Origin: an uncultured Dorea sp.
Lineage (GTDB): Bacteria; Bacillota; Clostridia; Lachnospirales; Lachnospiraceae
DNA length: 52,717 bases
Direction: 5' to 3'
Assembly: GCA_910578495.1 (NCBI GenBank)
Contig: CAJTRE010000003.1
Span: 2,331 to 55,047 of the forward strand
This document shows positions 8,572 to 18,100 of this stretch, one piece after another. The position numbers and the translations under genes were made by a program. The notes beneath the pieces were generated by a model that saw only the letters and a list, made by a program, of their open reading frames with translations, was not told where the DNA came from and made no database searches. The number at the start of each line of letters is the position of its first letter. Position 1 is the first letter of the stretch.

Positions 8572-9765
8572 CTATTCGCCTGCTTTATAATTATAAATGG
8601 GTTTGATTATTTCTATAATATGAACTGTATCTTGAATGTTATTTATAATCTCTTCCATCGGTTTATACGCCATTGGACTTTCATCAATCGTTGCCGGACC
8701 AACCGATGTTGTATAAATTCCTTCCATGGAATCCTTAAAATCTTCTAGTAACAAAGCTTCTCTCGCTTTTGATCTGCTCATTAGTCTGCCGGCTCCATGG
8801 GGCGCGGACATATTCCAATCATCATTGCCTTTTCCTATTCCTATGATACAGCCGTCTCTCATATTGATTGGAATTAAAAGTTTTTCTCCATCCTTTGCAG
8901 AAACCGCACCTTTTCTTACAATGTTAGATTCAAAATCTATATAATTGTGAATTGTCTCAAACATTTCAACTGCATTCAACTTCATCTTTTCCACAATAAT
9001 ATCTGCAATGACTCGTCGATTTTCCACTGCATACTTCTGGCAAATCTGCATATCATGCAGATACTGTTTTCTGTACTCCCCTGTCAGATAACAAAATTCT
9101 TTGGAAATGTCCGAAGATTTCAATTGAAATTTTCTGTGCAGCTCTTTTACTACATTCTGAATTTCTTTCTGGCGCCCGGACTTTTTGTATTCTATAATTA
9201 GTCTATTTCGCTCTTCCACAAGTTCAGTATTTCCTTTCATAATCTCTATCGCAAGATTCTGATAATACTCTGCAACTTGTTTCCCAAGATTCCTACTGCC
9301 AGTATGGATAATCAGATAAAGAGATCCACTTGTATCCTTATCAATTTCTATAAAATGATTTCCACCTCCAAGTGTCCCTATACTACATTCAATACGGTGA
9401 ATATCCTTTAATTCTCTGTAACAGTATAAATCCTGTATCTTATCAAAGCTGACTTGTTTTTCGTTATGAATATCTCTTCCGCTTGGAACATATTGTCTAA
9501 TTACACGATCCAATTCTTCTAAATCAATCTCTTTGTCAGATAGTTTTACTACACGCATTCCACATCCCAAATCAACTCCAACAATATTAGGAATTACTTT
9601 GTCTCCTAAATTTGCCGTAAATCCAATAACACATCCTTTTCCGGCGTGTACATCCGGCATTATTCTTACTTTGCACTCCGCAAAAGCCGGTTGTTCAAGC
9701 AAACTGTTAATCTGATCAAGCGCTGCTTGTTCTACATTTTCTGTAAATATTTTCAAATCACTCAT
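8572..9765 (-). CDS. rtcB: RtcB-family RNA ligase
   Basis: RtcB joins RNA 2',3'-cyclic phosphate (or 3'-phosphate) ends to 5'-OH ends using GTP and manganese, and in bacteria serves RNA repair. The 397-residue protein shows the family motifs MPDVHAGKGCVIG (about residues 36-48), VGVDLGCGM, GTLGGGNHFIEID, HTGSRNLGKQVA, SAPHGAGRLMSRSKA and the C-terminal PMEEI stretch, with the metal-binding Asp, Cys and His residues present. It is the short, standalone bacterial type. It lies 17 bases downstream of an ankyrin-repeat gene on the same strand, which suggests co-transcription. No RtcA or archease is seen. Next to a toxin/immunity region, a role in repairing RNA cut by incoming nucleases is conceivable, but that is inference only. 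Confidence 0.92.
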   Translation of the reverse strand: MSDLKIFTENVEQAALDQINSLLEQPAFAECKVRIMPDVHAGKGCVIGFTANLGDKVIPNIVGVDLGCGMRVVKLSDKEIDLEELDRVIRQYVPSGRDIHNEKQVSFDKIQDLYCYRELKDIHRIECSIGTLGGGNHFIEIDKDTSGSLYLIIHTGSRNLGKQVAEYYQNLAIEIMKGNTELVEERNRLIIEYKKSGRQKEIQNVVKELHRKFQLKSSDISKEFCYLTGEYRKQYLHDMQICQKYAVENRRVIADIIVEKMKLNAVEMFETIHNYIDFESNIVRKGAVSAKDGEKLLIPINMRDGCIIGIGKGNDDWNMSAPHGAGRLMSRSKAREALLLEDFKDSMEGIYTTSVGPATIDESPMAYKPMEEIINNIQDTVHIIEIIKPIYNYKAGE

Positions 9766-9782
9766 TCTGCAACTCCCTCACA

Positions 9783-10643
9783 TCAATTCAAATCCCAAAT
9801 TGCCTTTTTTCTCATACTTTTCTTGTCCAAATCCTGTATGGATATCCCAAACTTGTCCACAAGTTCTGTATCTGCCCCGTTTTCAATCAAAAATTGTACA
9901 ACTTCCTTCTGTCTATGAGCTTTCGCAAAAAATAACGCAGATCTCCCATCTTTATCCTTCCAATTAATATCAGCTCCATATTTCAGCAATAGTTTAATAA
10001 TCTCCATATATCCTACGCAACTTGCAATAATCAAAGGGGTATCGTCTACTGCCAAATCAACTAAGGCATGATTCTCCAGTAAATATTTAGCCATCTCAAA
10101 CTTTCCGTCTCCACATGCAAGTCTAAGGGGCGAGTCATAATCATCTAAAACATTCACATCAGCACCATTCTCAACAAGTAACTTTACAATTCTCATATAC
10201 CCTTCTTGAACTGCCCAATGGAGTCCTGTTCGCTCTTCACAGACTGGTATGTTAATATTCAGCCCATGTTCCAATAAGTACTTTAGTGTATAAAATCTGT
10301 CTCTGGCTGCCAGCTCCTGACATATATCATTTGCTTCTTTACAGTTAAGATTGTAACCTGTGTCTACGAACATTTTAATCATTGGCGCATTTCCACATCT
10401 GCAAGCATATGCTAATGGTGCAATCTTATCTTTTTCATGTTCATGCCACTTTAAATCAACACCATATTTTATCAGAAGTTCCAACAATCGTTCGTTTCCA
10501 TTTTTAATCACTGGATACAATATATTTATGCCAAACCTCTTCCACCAGTTGACATCTGCCCCATGCTCAAGACTTTTTCTTACTAAAGATATTTTATTTT
10601 TCTTCACACCAATAATTAATAAAATGTCACTTAATATTTTCAT
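9783..10643 (-). CDS. Ankyrin-repeat protein
   Basis: A 286-residue cytoplasmic protein without a signal peptide, made almost entirely of about seven or eight ankyrin repeats; clear units include GLHWAVQEGYMRIVKLLVEN, SPLRLACGDGKFEMAKYLLE and PLIIASCVGYMEIIKLLLKY. Ankyrin stacks bind other proteins. It is directly upstream of rtcB (17 bases) and downstream of a string of small unknown genes behind the Rhs toxin. Ankyrin-repeat proteins are known among immunity proteins of bacterial polymorphic toxin systems, so immunity is one reading; a partner of RtcB is another. Start chosen at the ATG with TTGGTGG upstream. Confidence 0.85.
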   Translation of the reverse strand: MKILSDILLIIGVKKNKISLVRKSLEHGADVNWWKRFGINILYPVIKNGNERLLELLIKYGVDLKWHEHEKDKIAPLAYACRCGNAPMIKMFVDTGYNLNCKEANDICQELAARDRFYTLKYLLEHGLNINIPVCEERTGLHWAVQEGYMRIVKLLVENGADVNVLDDYDSPLRLACGDGKFEMAKYLLENHALVDLAVDDTPLIIASCVGYMEIIKLLLKYGADINWKDKDGRSALFFAKAHRQKEVVQFLIENGADTELVDKFGISIQDLDKKSMRKKAIWDLN

Positions 10644-10733
10644 ATATCCACCAACTCTCTAAATCAAAATGTACTCTTATAATCGTTTCTATTTCCTATC
10701 TTATACTATCTGACATTCAAGTAATAAAATCCT

Positions 10734-11228
10734 TTACTCAATCCCCATATCTCTCTTCCATGTGTAATCCAGATACAATCCCCAATATTTATGTATGTTG
10801 AATCTATCATATTTGGCTGACAGTGTAGACTTTTTTCTTTTTCCGCCCTTTTCCCAGATGATTTCCAGATATAAGTCTAGCTCTGTATCTGAATACTCCG
10901 AGGCCCAAACTTCATAAAATTGTAAATCGGGCAAAATCCGCCCTTCTGTCAAAGTTAATAAATCCATCAAACGAGATCTATTCTTATTAGACGGATTATA
11001 ATCAATATTTTCTATTCCATTTGAAACATATCTTAATTCTATAATTTTCTCTTCATTCAAATCGTCTTTTGAAGATCTTGAAAGTTCTTTTTTACCGGGA
11101 GATGCGACACCTGCCGCATCTCCCAGATAAACCAAATATCCTATATAGCCTTTTGTATCCGGAATCAAATAAACTTTCCAGTATCCGTCATCACTTACTT
11201 CTGCCGTATAGTCATATCTCATATACAA
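10734..11228 (-). CDS. Hypothetical protein, possible immunity protein
   Basis: I do not recognise this 164-residue protein. It is predicted soluble and rich in acidic and aromatic residues (YDYTAEVSDDGYWKVYLIPD near the start, YLDYTWKRDMGIE at the end), without signal peptide, membrane segment or cysteine clusters. The ATG at 11226-11228 has no convincing ribosome site, so the gene may have lost its original 5' end or be weakly translated. A 47-base palindrome lies just upstream. Its place in a row of small same-strand genes behind an Rhs protein makes an immunity role plausible; that rests on context alone. Confidence 0.6.
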   Translation of the reverse strand: MYMRYDYTAEVSDDGYWKVYLIPDTKGYIGYLVYLGDAAGVASPGKKELSRSSKDDLNEEKIIELRYVSNGIENIDYNPSNKNRSRLMDLLTLTEGRILPDLQFYEVWASEYSDTELDLYLEIIWEKGGKRKKSTLSAKYDRFNIHKYWGLYLDYTWKRDMGIE

Positions 11229-11281
11229 AATAAAAATTTGTTTTCTATAAATGATCTCTATTCCAGTTCTTCATTTACTTA

Positions 11282-11328
11282 TTTACTCAACTTTTCCACC
11301 GACATATTTGGCAGGAAAGTTGAGTAAA
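11282..11328. repeat. 47-base imperfect palindrome
   Basis: Arms at 11282-11297 and 11314-11328 pair over 15 bases with one bulged T, around a 16-base centre. Neither strand has a T run after the stem, so it does not look like a standard intrinsic terminator. It lies just past the stop codon of the 182-residue gene at 11332. A REP-like or miniature mobile element is possible. Confidence 0.6.
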
Positions 11329-11331
11329 CTA

Positions 11332-11880
11332 CTAAAACATAAGGAAGTATTTATCCAATTCTGTATTCCTCGGAAATAATTTTTTTATTTGTACTTGCAT
11401 ATTTTTTTGTAATTTTTTCATCTGTTTTTTTGTTCCATTCACTAATATATAAAAAAAGCAAACTGCAAACTCATCAGAATATTTTTGATATAACTCTTGA
11501 AGAATCTTCCTTTCTTTTATTTCAAATCTGTCAGAAATGGTATTTTCATCATTCCAAAAATAAAAATCACAAGTACAAAAAATATAGGATTTTATCAAAA
11601 GAAATTTTATATTTTTTCCCATATACTTTTCTCCCAAATGTAATATGTCTAAAAAATAATCTTTTTCCTTCGATGATTCACAATAGAAGTTCTCGATATT
11701 TTTCATATAGTCATCTTCCAAATTAAACCAAGCCAACGCAAATAAAACAACAAACTGCTCTTCATTAAAATCCATTTTTAACAGTTCATAAATTTTTTCA
11801 TTCGACAGCTTTTTCAATGCTAATTCTTGTTTTTCATCTAACTTAAAAAATGGTTCAAACAAATTAATATTTTTTGACAT
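11332..11880 (-). CDS. Hypothetical AT-rich protein, possible immunity protein
   Basis: This 182-residue protein is not recognised. It is predicted soluble and helical, lysine- and phenylalanine-rich, starting MSKNINLFEPFFKLDEKQEL, with a cysteine-containing patch (SYIFCTCDFYFW). Base composition is strikingly AT-rich compared with the metabolic genes to the right, as is usual for immunity and other accessory genes. Its ATG follows a GGGAG ribosome site, 23 bases after the stop of a 59-residue small gene, consistent with an operon. Function unknown; immunity is inferred from position only. Confidence 0.6.
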   Translation of the reverse strand: MSKNINLFEPFFKLDEKQELALKKLSNEKIYELLKMDFNEEQFVVLFALAWFNLEDDYMKNIENFYCESSKEKDYFLDILHLGEKYMGKNIKFLLIKSYIFCTCDFYFWNDENTISDRFEIKERKILQELYQKYSDEFAVCFFYILVNGTKKQMKKLQKNMQVQIKKLFPRNTELDKYFLMF

Positions 11881-11903
11881 TTCCAGCCTGCTCCCAATAA
11901 CTT

Positions 11904-12083
11904 CTACAAAAGCCCTTTATTCACACGCGTTTTCTTAATAAAAAAATAAGTAGGATAATCCTTGAATCCAATAACAGACGAACGATATTTTTTCATAACT
12001 TGTCTCGCCTTTTTCCAACTGCTGAAATACCCGATCACTTTTATATTTGCGCCATGATCATGTAACAATAAATATACATACAT
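11904..12083 (-). CDS. Small protein, DUF7336-like (59 residues)
   Basis: A short gene encoding a 59-residue protein that starts MYVYLLLHDHGANIKVIGYF and continues with FSSWKKARQVMKKY, then FKDYPTYFFIKK. This pattern (VYLL start, 'I-G-Y/V-F-S-S' followed by a short helix, then a D-Y-P-x-x-F-F-I strand) resembles the small DUF7336-type proteins often found near toxin and immunity genes; the family assignment is from memory of the pattern. A GAGGTG ribosome site precedes the ATG at 12081-12083, and the stop is 23 bases before the next gene. It shares its plan with the neighbour at 12120-12335, suggesting an old tandem duplication. Function unknown. Confidence 0.7.
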   Translation of the reverse strand: MYVYLLLHDHGANIKVIGYFSSWKKARQVMKKYRSSVIGFKDYPTYFFIKKTRVNKGLL

Positions 12084-12119
12084 CCTTATTCACCTCAAAA
12101 ATTCTTTCTTTACTTTGAA

Positions 12120-12335
12120 CTAAGAAATAAATCCTTCTTTCCAAGTACTTATTTCCTCATTTATCTCATATTCGACAATGAAAAATGCCTCTTCTTTTCC
12201 ATTAAACCTTGGATACTCCAAATACTCTTTCATTGCTTTTTTTGCCAATTCATAGGATGAGTAAACTCCTAACACTTCCTCGTCATCATTTGTAGGTTCA
12301 TCATCCCAGTAAAAAAACTCCAATCCGTATAACAT
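12120..12335 (-). CDS. Small protein, DUF7336-like (71 residues)
   Basis: A 71-residue acidic protein starting MLYGLEFFYWDDEPTNDDEE, then VLGVYSSYELAKKAMKEYLE and a final EAFFIVEYEINEE strand. The order strand, 'LGVYSS' turn, helix, 'FFIVEYEI' strand matches that of the 59-residue neighbour at 11904-12083, so the two are probably homologous. AGGAGCG precedes the ATG, and it starts 8 bases after the stop of the ankyrin lipoprotein gene, so these are very likely co-transcribed. Role unknown; small proteins of this kind are frequent companions of immunity genes in Rhs loci. Confidence 0.7.
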   Translation of the reverse strand: MLYGLEFFYWDDEPTNDDEEVLGVYSSYELAKKAMKEYLEYPRFNGKEEAFFIVEYEINEEISTWKEGFIS

Positions 12336-12343
12336 AATCGCTC

Positions 12344-13990
12344 CTATACCAACTCTTCTATCTGTTTATCACACATCTTCTTTATTTCTTCCGGCGTTTC
12401 TCCGTCACTATTTTTCACGTTCATATCTCCGCCTTTTTCTATTAAATAATTTAGAATAGTTTTACTACTTGCCTGTGCCGCCACATGCATAACTGTATAA
12501 GAATCATCTTTATCATCTTCTACAGGAGTATTCAAATCCGCTCCCTTTTCCACGAGATATCTAACCATCTCATAATCCCCGTTATTTATGGCGGCTTTTA
12601 ATGCCTGCTTTAAGAAATACCCGTCCTGTCTCTCCTCGTGTTCAGCAAGATAGCGGATAAAGTCCTCATTATACTCTAAAAATATGCTTTCCAATTCAAC
12701 TTCCGTCAGCTTTATATTCTCTTCATTTTTATAGATTTCAAATGCCTGTTTCGGATGCATATAGCACATCTCACTGAATCCGGTATGTGATTCGCCATCT
12801 CTCATATACTCTTGATTATATGGAATCTGATATTGAAGCAGACCTTCCAGCGTTTCCTCATTTGCAGAACCATAACCTTCCATAATTTCTGCCGCAGTCG
12901 GCTCAAATCCCGCATCTAAAAGCACTTTAACAGACTTCGCCGTTCCTTCCCTGCACACTTCCACCCATGTATCACCTAGATCCAGTTCTTTTCTCCGCCA
13001 TTTAACTCCCCATTTTCTCAGAATCTTTATATTTCGCTCTTTTCCGCCGATTGCCGCCATTGTCAGGGCATTATGTCTATAAAAATCCTCATCATCATTT
13101 CCTTTCATGTCGGGATTCACCCCTTCATTCAGCAGATATTCTACCACTTTCTCATCCTCGTTATATCTGGATGCAATATATAACGGATTGATCCAGCCGA
13201 TATTTGTATCTTCTTCTTTCGCAAGGTTACATCCGGCTTTTTTTAGTTGTTGAAGTGCCTGTACATTGCAGTTTGCCGCCGCATATCTGAGAACCACATC
13301 TTTATCTGATACCTTATGATGCTTTAAATATTCTAAAAGTTTCTCACTTTCTCCGCACAGCGCATATTCTACATCCTTTTTCAGTCCAGTTTTCTTTCCC
13401 CGTCCCTTTATATCTTCAACCATCTTCTTCCCGAACAAATATCCATGATTATCTATATGAACTTCCAACGCTTTATCGGTAAGCTGTGCTCCATAATCCA
13501 TCAATAGTTCTATTTCTTTCCATTCATATAGACGATCGTCCATTTTGGATACGGAATGTTCTATAGCGCTGTACCCGTTATCATCCTCCACTGTCGGATC
13601 TGCCCCGGCTTCCAGTAACAGTTTTAATTTGTCCGCTTCTCCGTCTGTCACAGAACTTTCATAGCCCACGTATGTAATACCCTCATCTCCCTTGCTCTCA
13701 ACGTCTGCACCTGCATCAATCAAACACTTTGCAATTTCAGCACTTTTGGGAGAGTCACTATCAAGAGCATAGCCTAACGCCCTTGATTCTTCCTCGCGAA
13801 AGTTTGTAAATTCTTTGTATGGAAGTTTCTCCAAGTTTATCTCACTGTCTTTTAGTACATCTTTGACACCTTGAAGATTCCCGCTATCAATAGCAAAATA
13901 TAACTCCAGACCAGCTCTTTTTTCTTCCTTATTTCCACATCCTGAAAGAAAAAGCAGCGCCATAAAAAAGCATATTATAATCTTTCTCAT
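12344..13990 (-). CDS. Ankyrin-repeat lipoprotein
   Basis: A 548-residue protein exported and lipid-anchored at the outer face of the membrane: MRKIIICFFMALLFLSGCGN is a textbook lipoprotein signal with LSGC lipobox. The rest contains ankyrin repeats in at least three groups, for example SAEIAKCLIDAGADVESKGD, YIASRYNEDEKVVEYLLNEG and VMHVAAQASSKTILNYLIEK. An in-frame ATG at 14008 would add six residues, but GGGGTG sits just before the ATG at 13988-13990 and the signal peptide begins there. An extracytoplasmic, membrane-anchored ankyrin protein two genes downstream of a secreted Rhs protein fits a surface-acting immunity protein that intercepts a toxin outside the membrane; this is inference. 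Confidence 0.8.
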   Translation of the reverse strand: MRKIIICFFMALLFLSGCGNKEEKRAGLELYFAIDSGNLQGVKDVLKDSEINLEKLPYKEFTNFREEESRALGYALDSDSPKSAEIAKCLIDAGADVESKGDEGITYVGYESSVTDGEADKLKLLLEAGADPTVEDDNGYSAIEHSVSKMDDRLYEWKEIELLMDYGAQLTDKALEVHIDNHGYLFGKKMVEDIKGRGKKTGLKKDVEYALCGESEKLLEYLKHHKVSDKDVVLRYAAANCNVQALQQLKKAGCNLAKEEDTNIGWINPLYIASRYNEDEKVVEYLLNEGVNPDMKGNDDEDFYRHNALTMAAIGGKERNIKILRKWGVKWRRKELDLGDTWVEVCREGTAKSVKVLLDAGFEPTAAEIMEGYGSANEETLEGLLQYQIPYNQEYMRDGESHTGFSEMCYMHPKQAFEIYKNEENIKLTEVELESIFLEYNEDFIRYLAEHEERQDGYFLKQALKAAINNGDYEMVRYLVEKGADLNTPVEDDKDDSYTVMHVAAQASSKTILNYLIEKGGDMNVKNSDGETPEEIKKMCDKQIEELV

Positions 13991-14023
13991 TTTTACACCC
14001 CGTTCCATTCATATCTCATCCTA

Positions 14024-15070
14024 TTACCACAACTGTTTCTTTTGTAATAGTTTTCCATGATAATCGTAAATAAACAGATTCGTATGATCTCCTTTTTCAT
14101 AATCTGAATAATAATAATTCTCTATTGCAATATAGTCATCACAATAGCTAATTGCCGGCCACAAATTTTCCTGATATTCTTTGTTGTACTGAAAGGGTTT
14201 CTCTCTCAGTAGATCAATAATAATCTTTTCCGTATTGTTCTCAAGATCAATCTGCTTCACATGATATTTTTCATCATCATAGTACACTTTCCCTTTTCGT
14301 TCTGTGTAATTATAGGCTATCATTTTATATTCTTTTTCAGATGACTTTTTTATTGTTTCTTTCCCTGAGTCAAGGTCTATAATGCTTAATTCCTTTTTCT
14401 TTCGATCATAGCAATACATTTTATTTCCTTTAATCTTGAAAAACTCTATTTCCCCTTTTTTGAAAATTTCTTCTTTCTGAGTATCTAAATCTGCAGCAAA
14501 TATAATCCCATAGTCCTTTGTTCTATACTCTTTGTCTTCGTCAATATCTTCTTTTCTGTAATATAATTTATTCTTATAAACTGCTCCTTCTTCCCTTATG
14601 TAATAACTAATATCATACGGAATTTTAGTTGTTCTCTTGGTATTCAAATCTGTACAATACATATTTCCACCCGTACTCCCATCAGTCCAAACCGGAATTG
14701 TATAATATATCTTATTTTCTGCTGTCATGAAAAGAGTACCAATCTCTGTAAATGGCAGCCATGCACCTGCAACAAATGTAAAAGATTCCTTCTCAATATC
14801 ATATAAGTATAGTCTATCACCAAAAACAAACGGAAACGTAGACAATCCATTCTTTTTATGTACCAGAACATTATTCCCGATATAATTCTCTTCACTATAT
14901 GGATGAAAGCATTCGTCCGTAACATAGTGTCTATAATTTCCGGATACTTTTTGATTGCCTGATGGTGTGTAACCAAAGGTTTCTATTGCAAAACGTACCA
15001 TCTGCAAGCTTAACATTATTGTTATGAATACCATTCCCATACGAAAGATTCTTTTTATCCTTTTTCTCAT
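14024..15070 (-). CDS. Membrane-anchored beta-propeller-like protein (DUF5050-like)
   Basis: A 348-residue protein with one N-terminal membrane segment (about residues 10-30, MGMVFITIMLSLQMVRFAI) and an extracytoplasmic remainder made of repeating short strands such as DRLYLYDIEKESF, YYTIPVWTDG, KLYYRKEDI, KMYCYDRKKKEL and KVYYDDEKYHVKQIDLENN. That is the look of a DUF5050-type beta-propeller. It is the first gene after the Rhs C-terminal tip, with a strong AAAGGAGGATAG ribosome site, exactly where the cognate immunity gene of a polymorphic toxin normally sits. Membrane-anchored topology suits neutralisation of a toxin acting outside or at the envelope. Function is inferred from position. Confidence 0.7.
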   Translation of the reverse strand: MRKRIKRIFRMGMVFITIMLSLQMVRFAIETFGYTPSGNQKVSGNYRHYVTDECFHPYSEENYIGNNVLVHKKNGLSTFPFVFGDRLYLYDIEKESFTFVAGAWLPFTEIGTLFMTAENKIYYTIPVWTDGSTGGNMYCTDLNTKRTTKIPYDISYYIREEGAVYKNKLYYRKEDIDEDKEYRTKDYGIIFAADLDTQKEEIFKKGEIEFFKIKGNKMYCYDRKKKELSIIDLDSGKETIKKSSEKEYKMIAYNYTERKGKVYYDDEKYHVKQIDLENNTEKIIIDLLREKPFQYNKEYQENLWPAISYCDDYIAIENYYYSDYEKGDHTNLFIYDYHGKLLQKKQLW

Positions 15071-15094
15071 ACGCTACTATCCTCCTTTTATTTT

Positions 15095-15132
15095 CAGCCA
15101 TATTGTTTTTATCTCAATATGGCTGTTTTTTT
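15095..15132 (+). terminator. Strong hairpin with T-run facing antisense to the Rhs gene
   Basis: A perfect 11-base stem (15095-15105 with 15115-15125) is followed on the plus strand by seven T's. In this orientation it would stop transcription entering the Rhs gene from its 3' end; on the minus strand it is followed by A's, so it is not a normal terminator for Rhs. It may instead act as an mRNA 3'-stabilising hairpin between Rhs and the next gene. Confidence 0.6.
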
Positions 15133-18100
15133 ATTTAACCTTTTTAATTGATGTATTGAAAATCTTCCCTATTTTCTCAAGTGCTTTATTAGGAATAATT
15201 TGTTTTTTTAAATGTATTCCGTTCTTATATTTAGGAGAATAAAATTTATGACTTTTATATTGCATATTTTTAAGTTTATTATTTCTAGATGAACCAATTT
15301 CCCCCTGACGTAAAACTTGTATTGCCATCCATGCACAATTCACTGTAGCAATGTCATAATATTTATAAGCAGTTTTTTTTGCTTTCACTTTTTTTATATA
15401 ACTATATGCTTTAGAGAAATTTCCTTTAATATAAATATATTTTCTATATTTTGCACTACCCTTTCCTCTTTTAAAATCTTCATTAATATATTGATATACC
15501 GTTTTCCCCTTAACACTCTTGGGATCAGCTTTCTTTCCCATTTGAGGCGTCTTATAACCTTCACCTGCCCAACTAAAATAATACCACTTTTTATTATTTT
15601 GTACTAAAACTGCCATATGACCAACTTTTTCAGACACAAAATTAGATTTCAAAACAATAGCATCATGCCCGCTTGGATCTACATAGTTAATCGGATCATT
15701 CTTACAATACGCATACAAATGCAGTGTATCCGGCTCATTCAATTCACCCCTGTAAGTATCCTGACTCAAGAATCTTCCATTTTCTGGATCATAATATCTG
15801 GCGTTCAGGTAATAAAGTCCGGTACTCTTATCATAGATTCCGCCTGTGTAACAGATTTCATTCTGAAGAATGCTCTCGCCATGAATCTGTGTTTCGCCGA
15901 AATCATCATATTCGTAAGAAAGTTCCCCTGTGCCGTTTTTATTTAGAATACTTGTAGTGCTGCCTTGTATATCTTTATTATACAGGAAATATGTGTAGGC
16001 ATCAGCAGTATTATTTCCTTTTTGCTCTGCGGTGATAATATTGCCTTCCAGTCCCAGAAGATTCTGTATGGATTTTTCTTCTGTATTTGCACCTGTAGTA
16101 TAGGATACAACCTCATCCTGATAGAAGTAGTTTGTAACCTGAGCGCCCTCTTTTTTCTGAATCCGCTGTCCGTCTCCATTATACAGGTTCTCTTGTACAA
16201 GGGAGTTTCCCTGTTGACTTACCGTTGCTTTACTCAACCGATTCTCAGTATCATATTCGTTCACAACGATAGTATCTGTTTCGGCGTCTGTCTCCTTTAT
16301 CTGATTTCCATTCATATCATATTCATAAGAAATCTGATGCTTCGGCTTATCTTCCTGTTTCGTAACTGCCGTCAATAACTGATCTAACCCGTTGTATGTA
16401 TAAGATGTCTCTTCTTCTCCTTCTGTTTTCTTAATTCGATTTCCTGCTTTATCATATTGGTAAGCAATGGTTGTCTTTGCATCTTTATTTTTATGATCTG
16501 TCTCTTCTGTCTTTACAAGCCGACCTAATGCATTATACGTATATTCTTTGGTAACGTGTGTCTGATTGGCTTCTGCTTTCGGTGTAAGATTTTTCTCCTC
16601 TTTTTTGATGATATTGCCGTTCTTATCATACTCATATGCGTATTCTTCCAGCAGTGTATCTCCTTTTTTGTACACCATAGAGCTTACCAGATCCTGCTCA
16701 TTATAGGTATAGGTTTTAGCGATACAAGTATCGGAACCTGCGGCGAAGTCGGGATACTCTTTGATAACTGCCACTTTTCCGAGTTTGTCATACTCATAAG
16801 TGCGTACCGCTTTCTTCTCTTCTTCTCCTTTTAGTTTTGCATGTACCGATTTCAGCCAGCGGTTGGAATCATAAGCAAAGTGTAAACTTTCTACGGCGCC
16901 TGTTTCTGACAGTGCATAGGTAACTGCCGTAACTTTATCTTCTGCATCATAGGAAAAATGAATCTTGTGTGCCTTGATTTCTTCCTCAGACGGTCCGCTG
17001 TTTTTGTTTACCTCTGCTGTCCACGCTGTTCTTCCGAAACCATCATAACCGGTATATGTATAACGATATGGTGTCATCGCACCATCCGACAGTTTTAAGT
17101 CCACCATTTTAATCTGACGGTATTGATCATCATATGTGTACTCGGTCTGTAATGTCTGCTTATCATTGGTGTCAAACCCTTTAGAAACTATCCGAAGATT
17201 CCTCTTATCATATTCATCTGTCCGATAATCCCCGCTTTCATAGACTGTCTTTGTCTGATTCCCTCTGCTGTCATACTCATAAGAAGTAGCTATACTTTCC
17301 TCGGCCTTATCTCCCGTATCTTCTGTTCTTTTTGTCAGTCCGGCGGCGTCTGTCATCTCCACACTCTTATGCCCGGCTGCATCCGTAATAATCGTTGTAT
17401 TCTGCTGAGATTCTTCGTCCGTCTTATATTCTGCTTTTGTTACAATTTCTTCTTTTCCCGCATCTTGAACAATCTCTGTAATTCTTGCGGAATCATCATA
17501 CGAATACTTTGTCACAGTACCAAGGGCATCCGTCTCCTTCGAGAGATTATCTTTCTCATCGTATTCTTTTGCTTGAACAATCGTCTTTTTCTCATCCACG
17601 ATAAGTCCATGATCACTTACCACCGGATTTATGATTGTATGTGTCTGTCTTCCCTTTGCGTCATACAGTGTAATTGTCCGCTTTCCTGCTTTTTCGCCTG
17701 CCTTTACTCCATTTGTATAAGCGCCGATTTGATTTCCACTCTTATCATAGCTGTAATCTTTGTAGATACCGTCTGCCTTTTCTCTGACTACTTTACCGTT
17801 AGCATCATAATACTTTTCAGAAGATGTGCTTCCGTCCGGATAGTTTTCTTTCTCTACATACGCATTTTTTATCGTCCGCTCTCCGGCCATATCCTGTACT
17901 GTAATATCCTCATAGCCATAGGATGTCTGGTATGTTATGGAATCGCCTTTGCTTACGGTGCGCTCAACTACCCGGTTTAATACATCATACTTATATGTAG
18001 TTGTAATACCCTCCGTATCCGTCTCTGAAATCAATGTTCCATTGGCGTCATAGGCAGAGGTGCTTGTCTGTGTCTTTCCATTTAACGTAATCTTCTTCTG

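Noticed and set aside
17369..17980. Plus-strand open frame of 203 codons over the Rhs shell
   Set aside because: It is a by-product of the YD-repeat codons on the minus strand (hydrophobic, Cys/Ile-rich antisense composition) and has no start signals.
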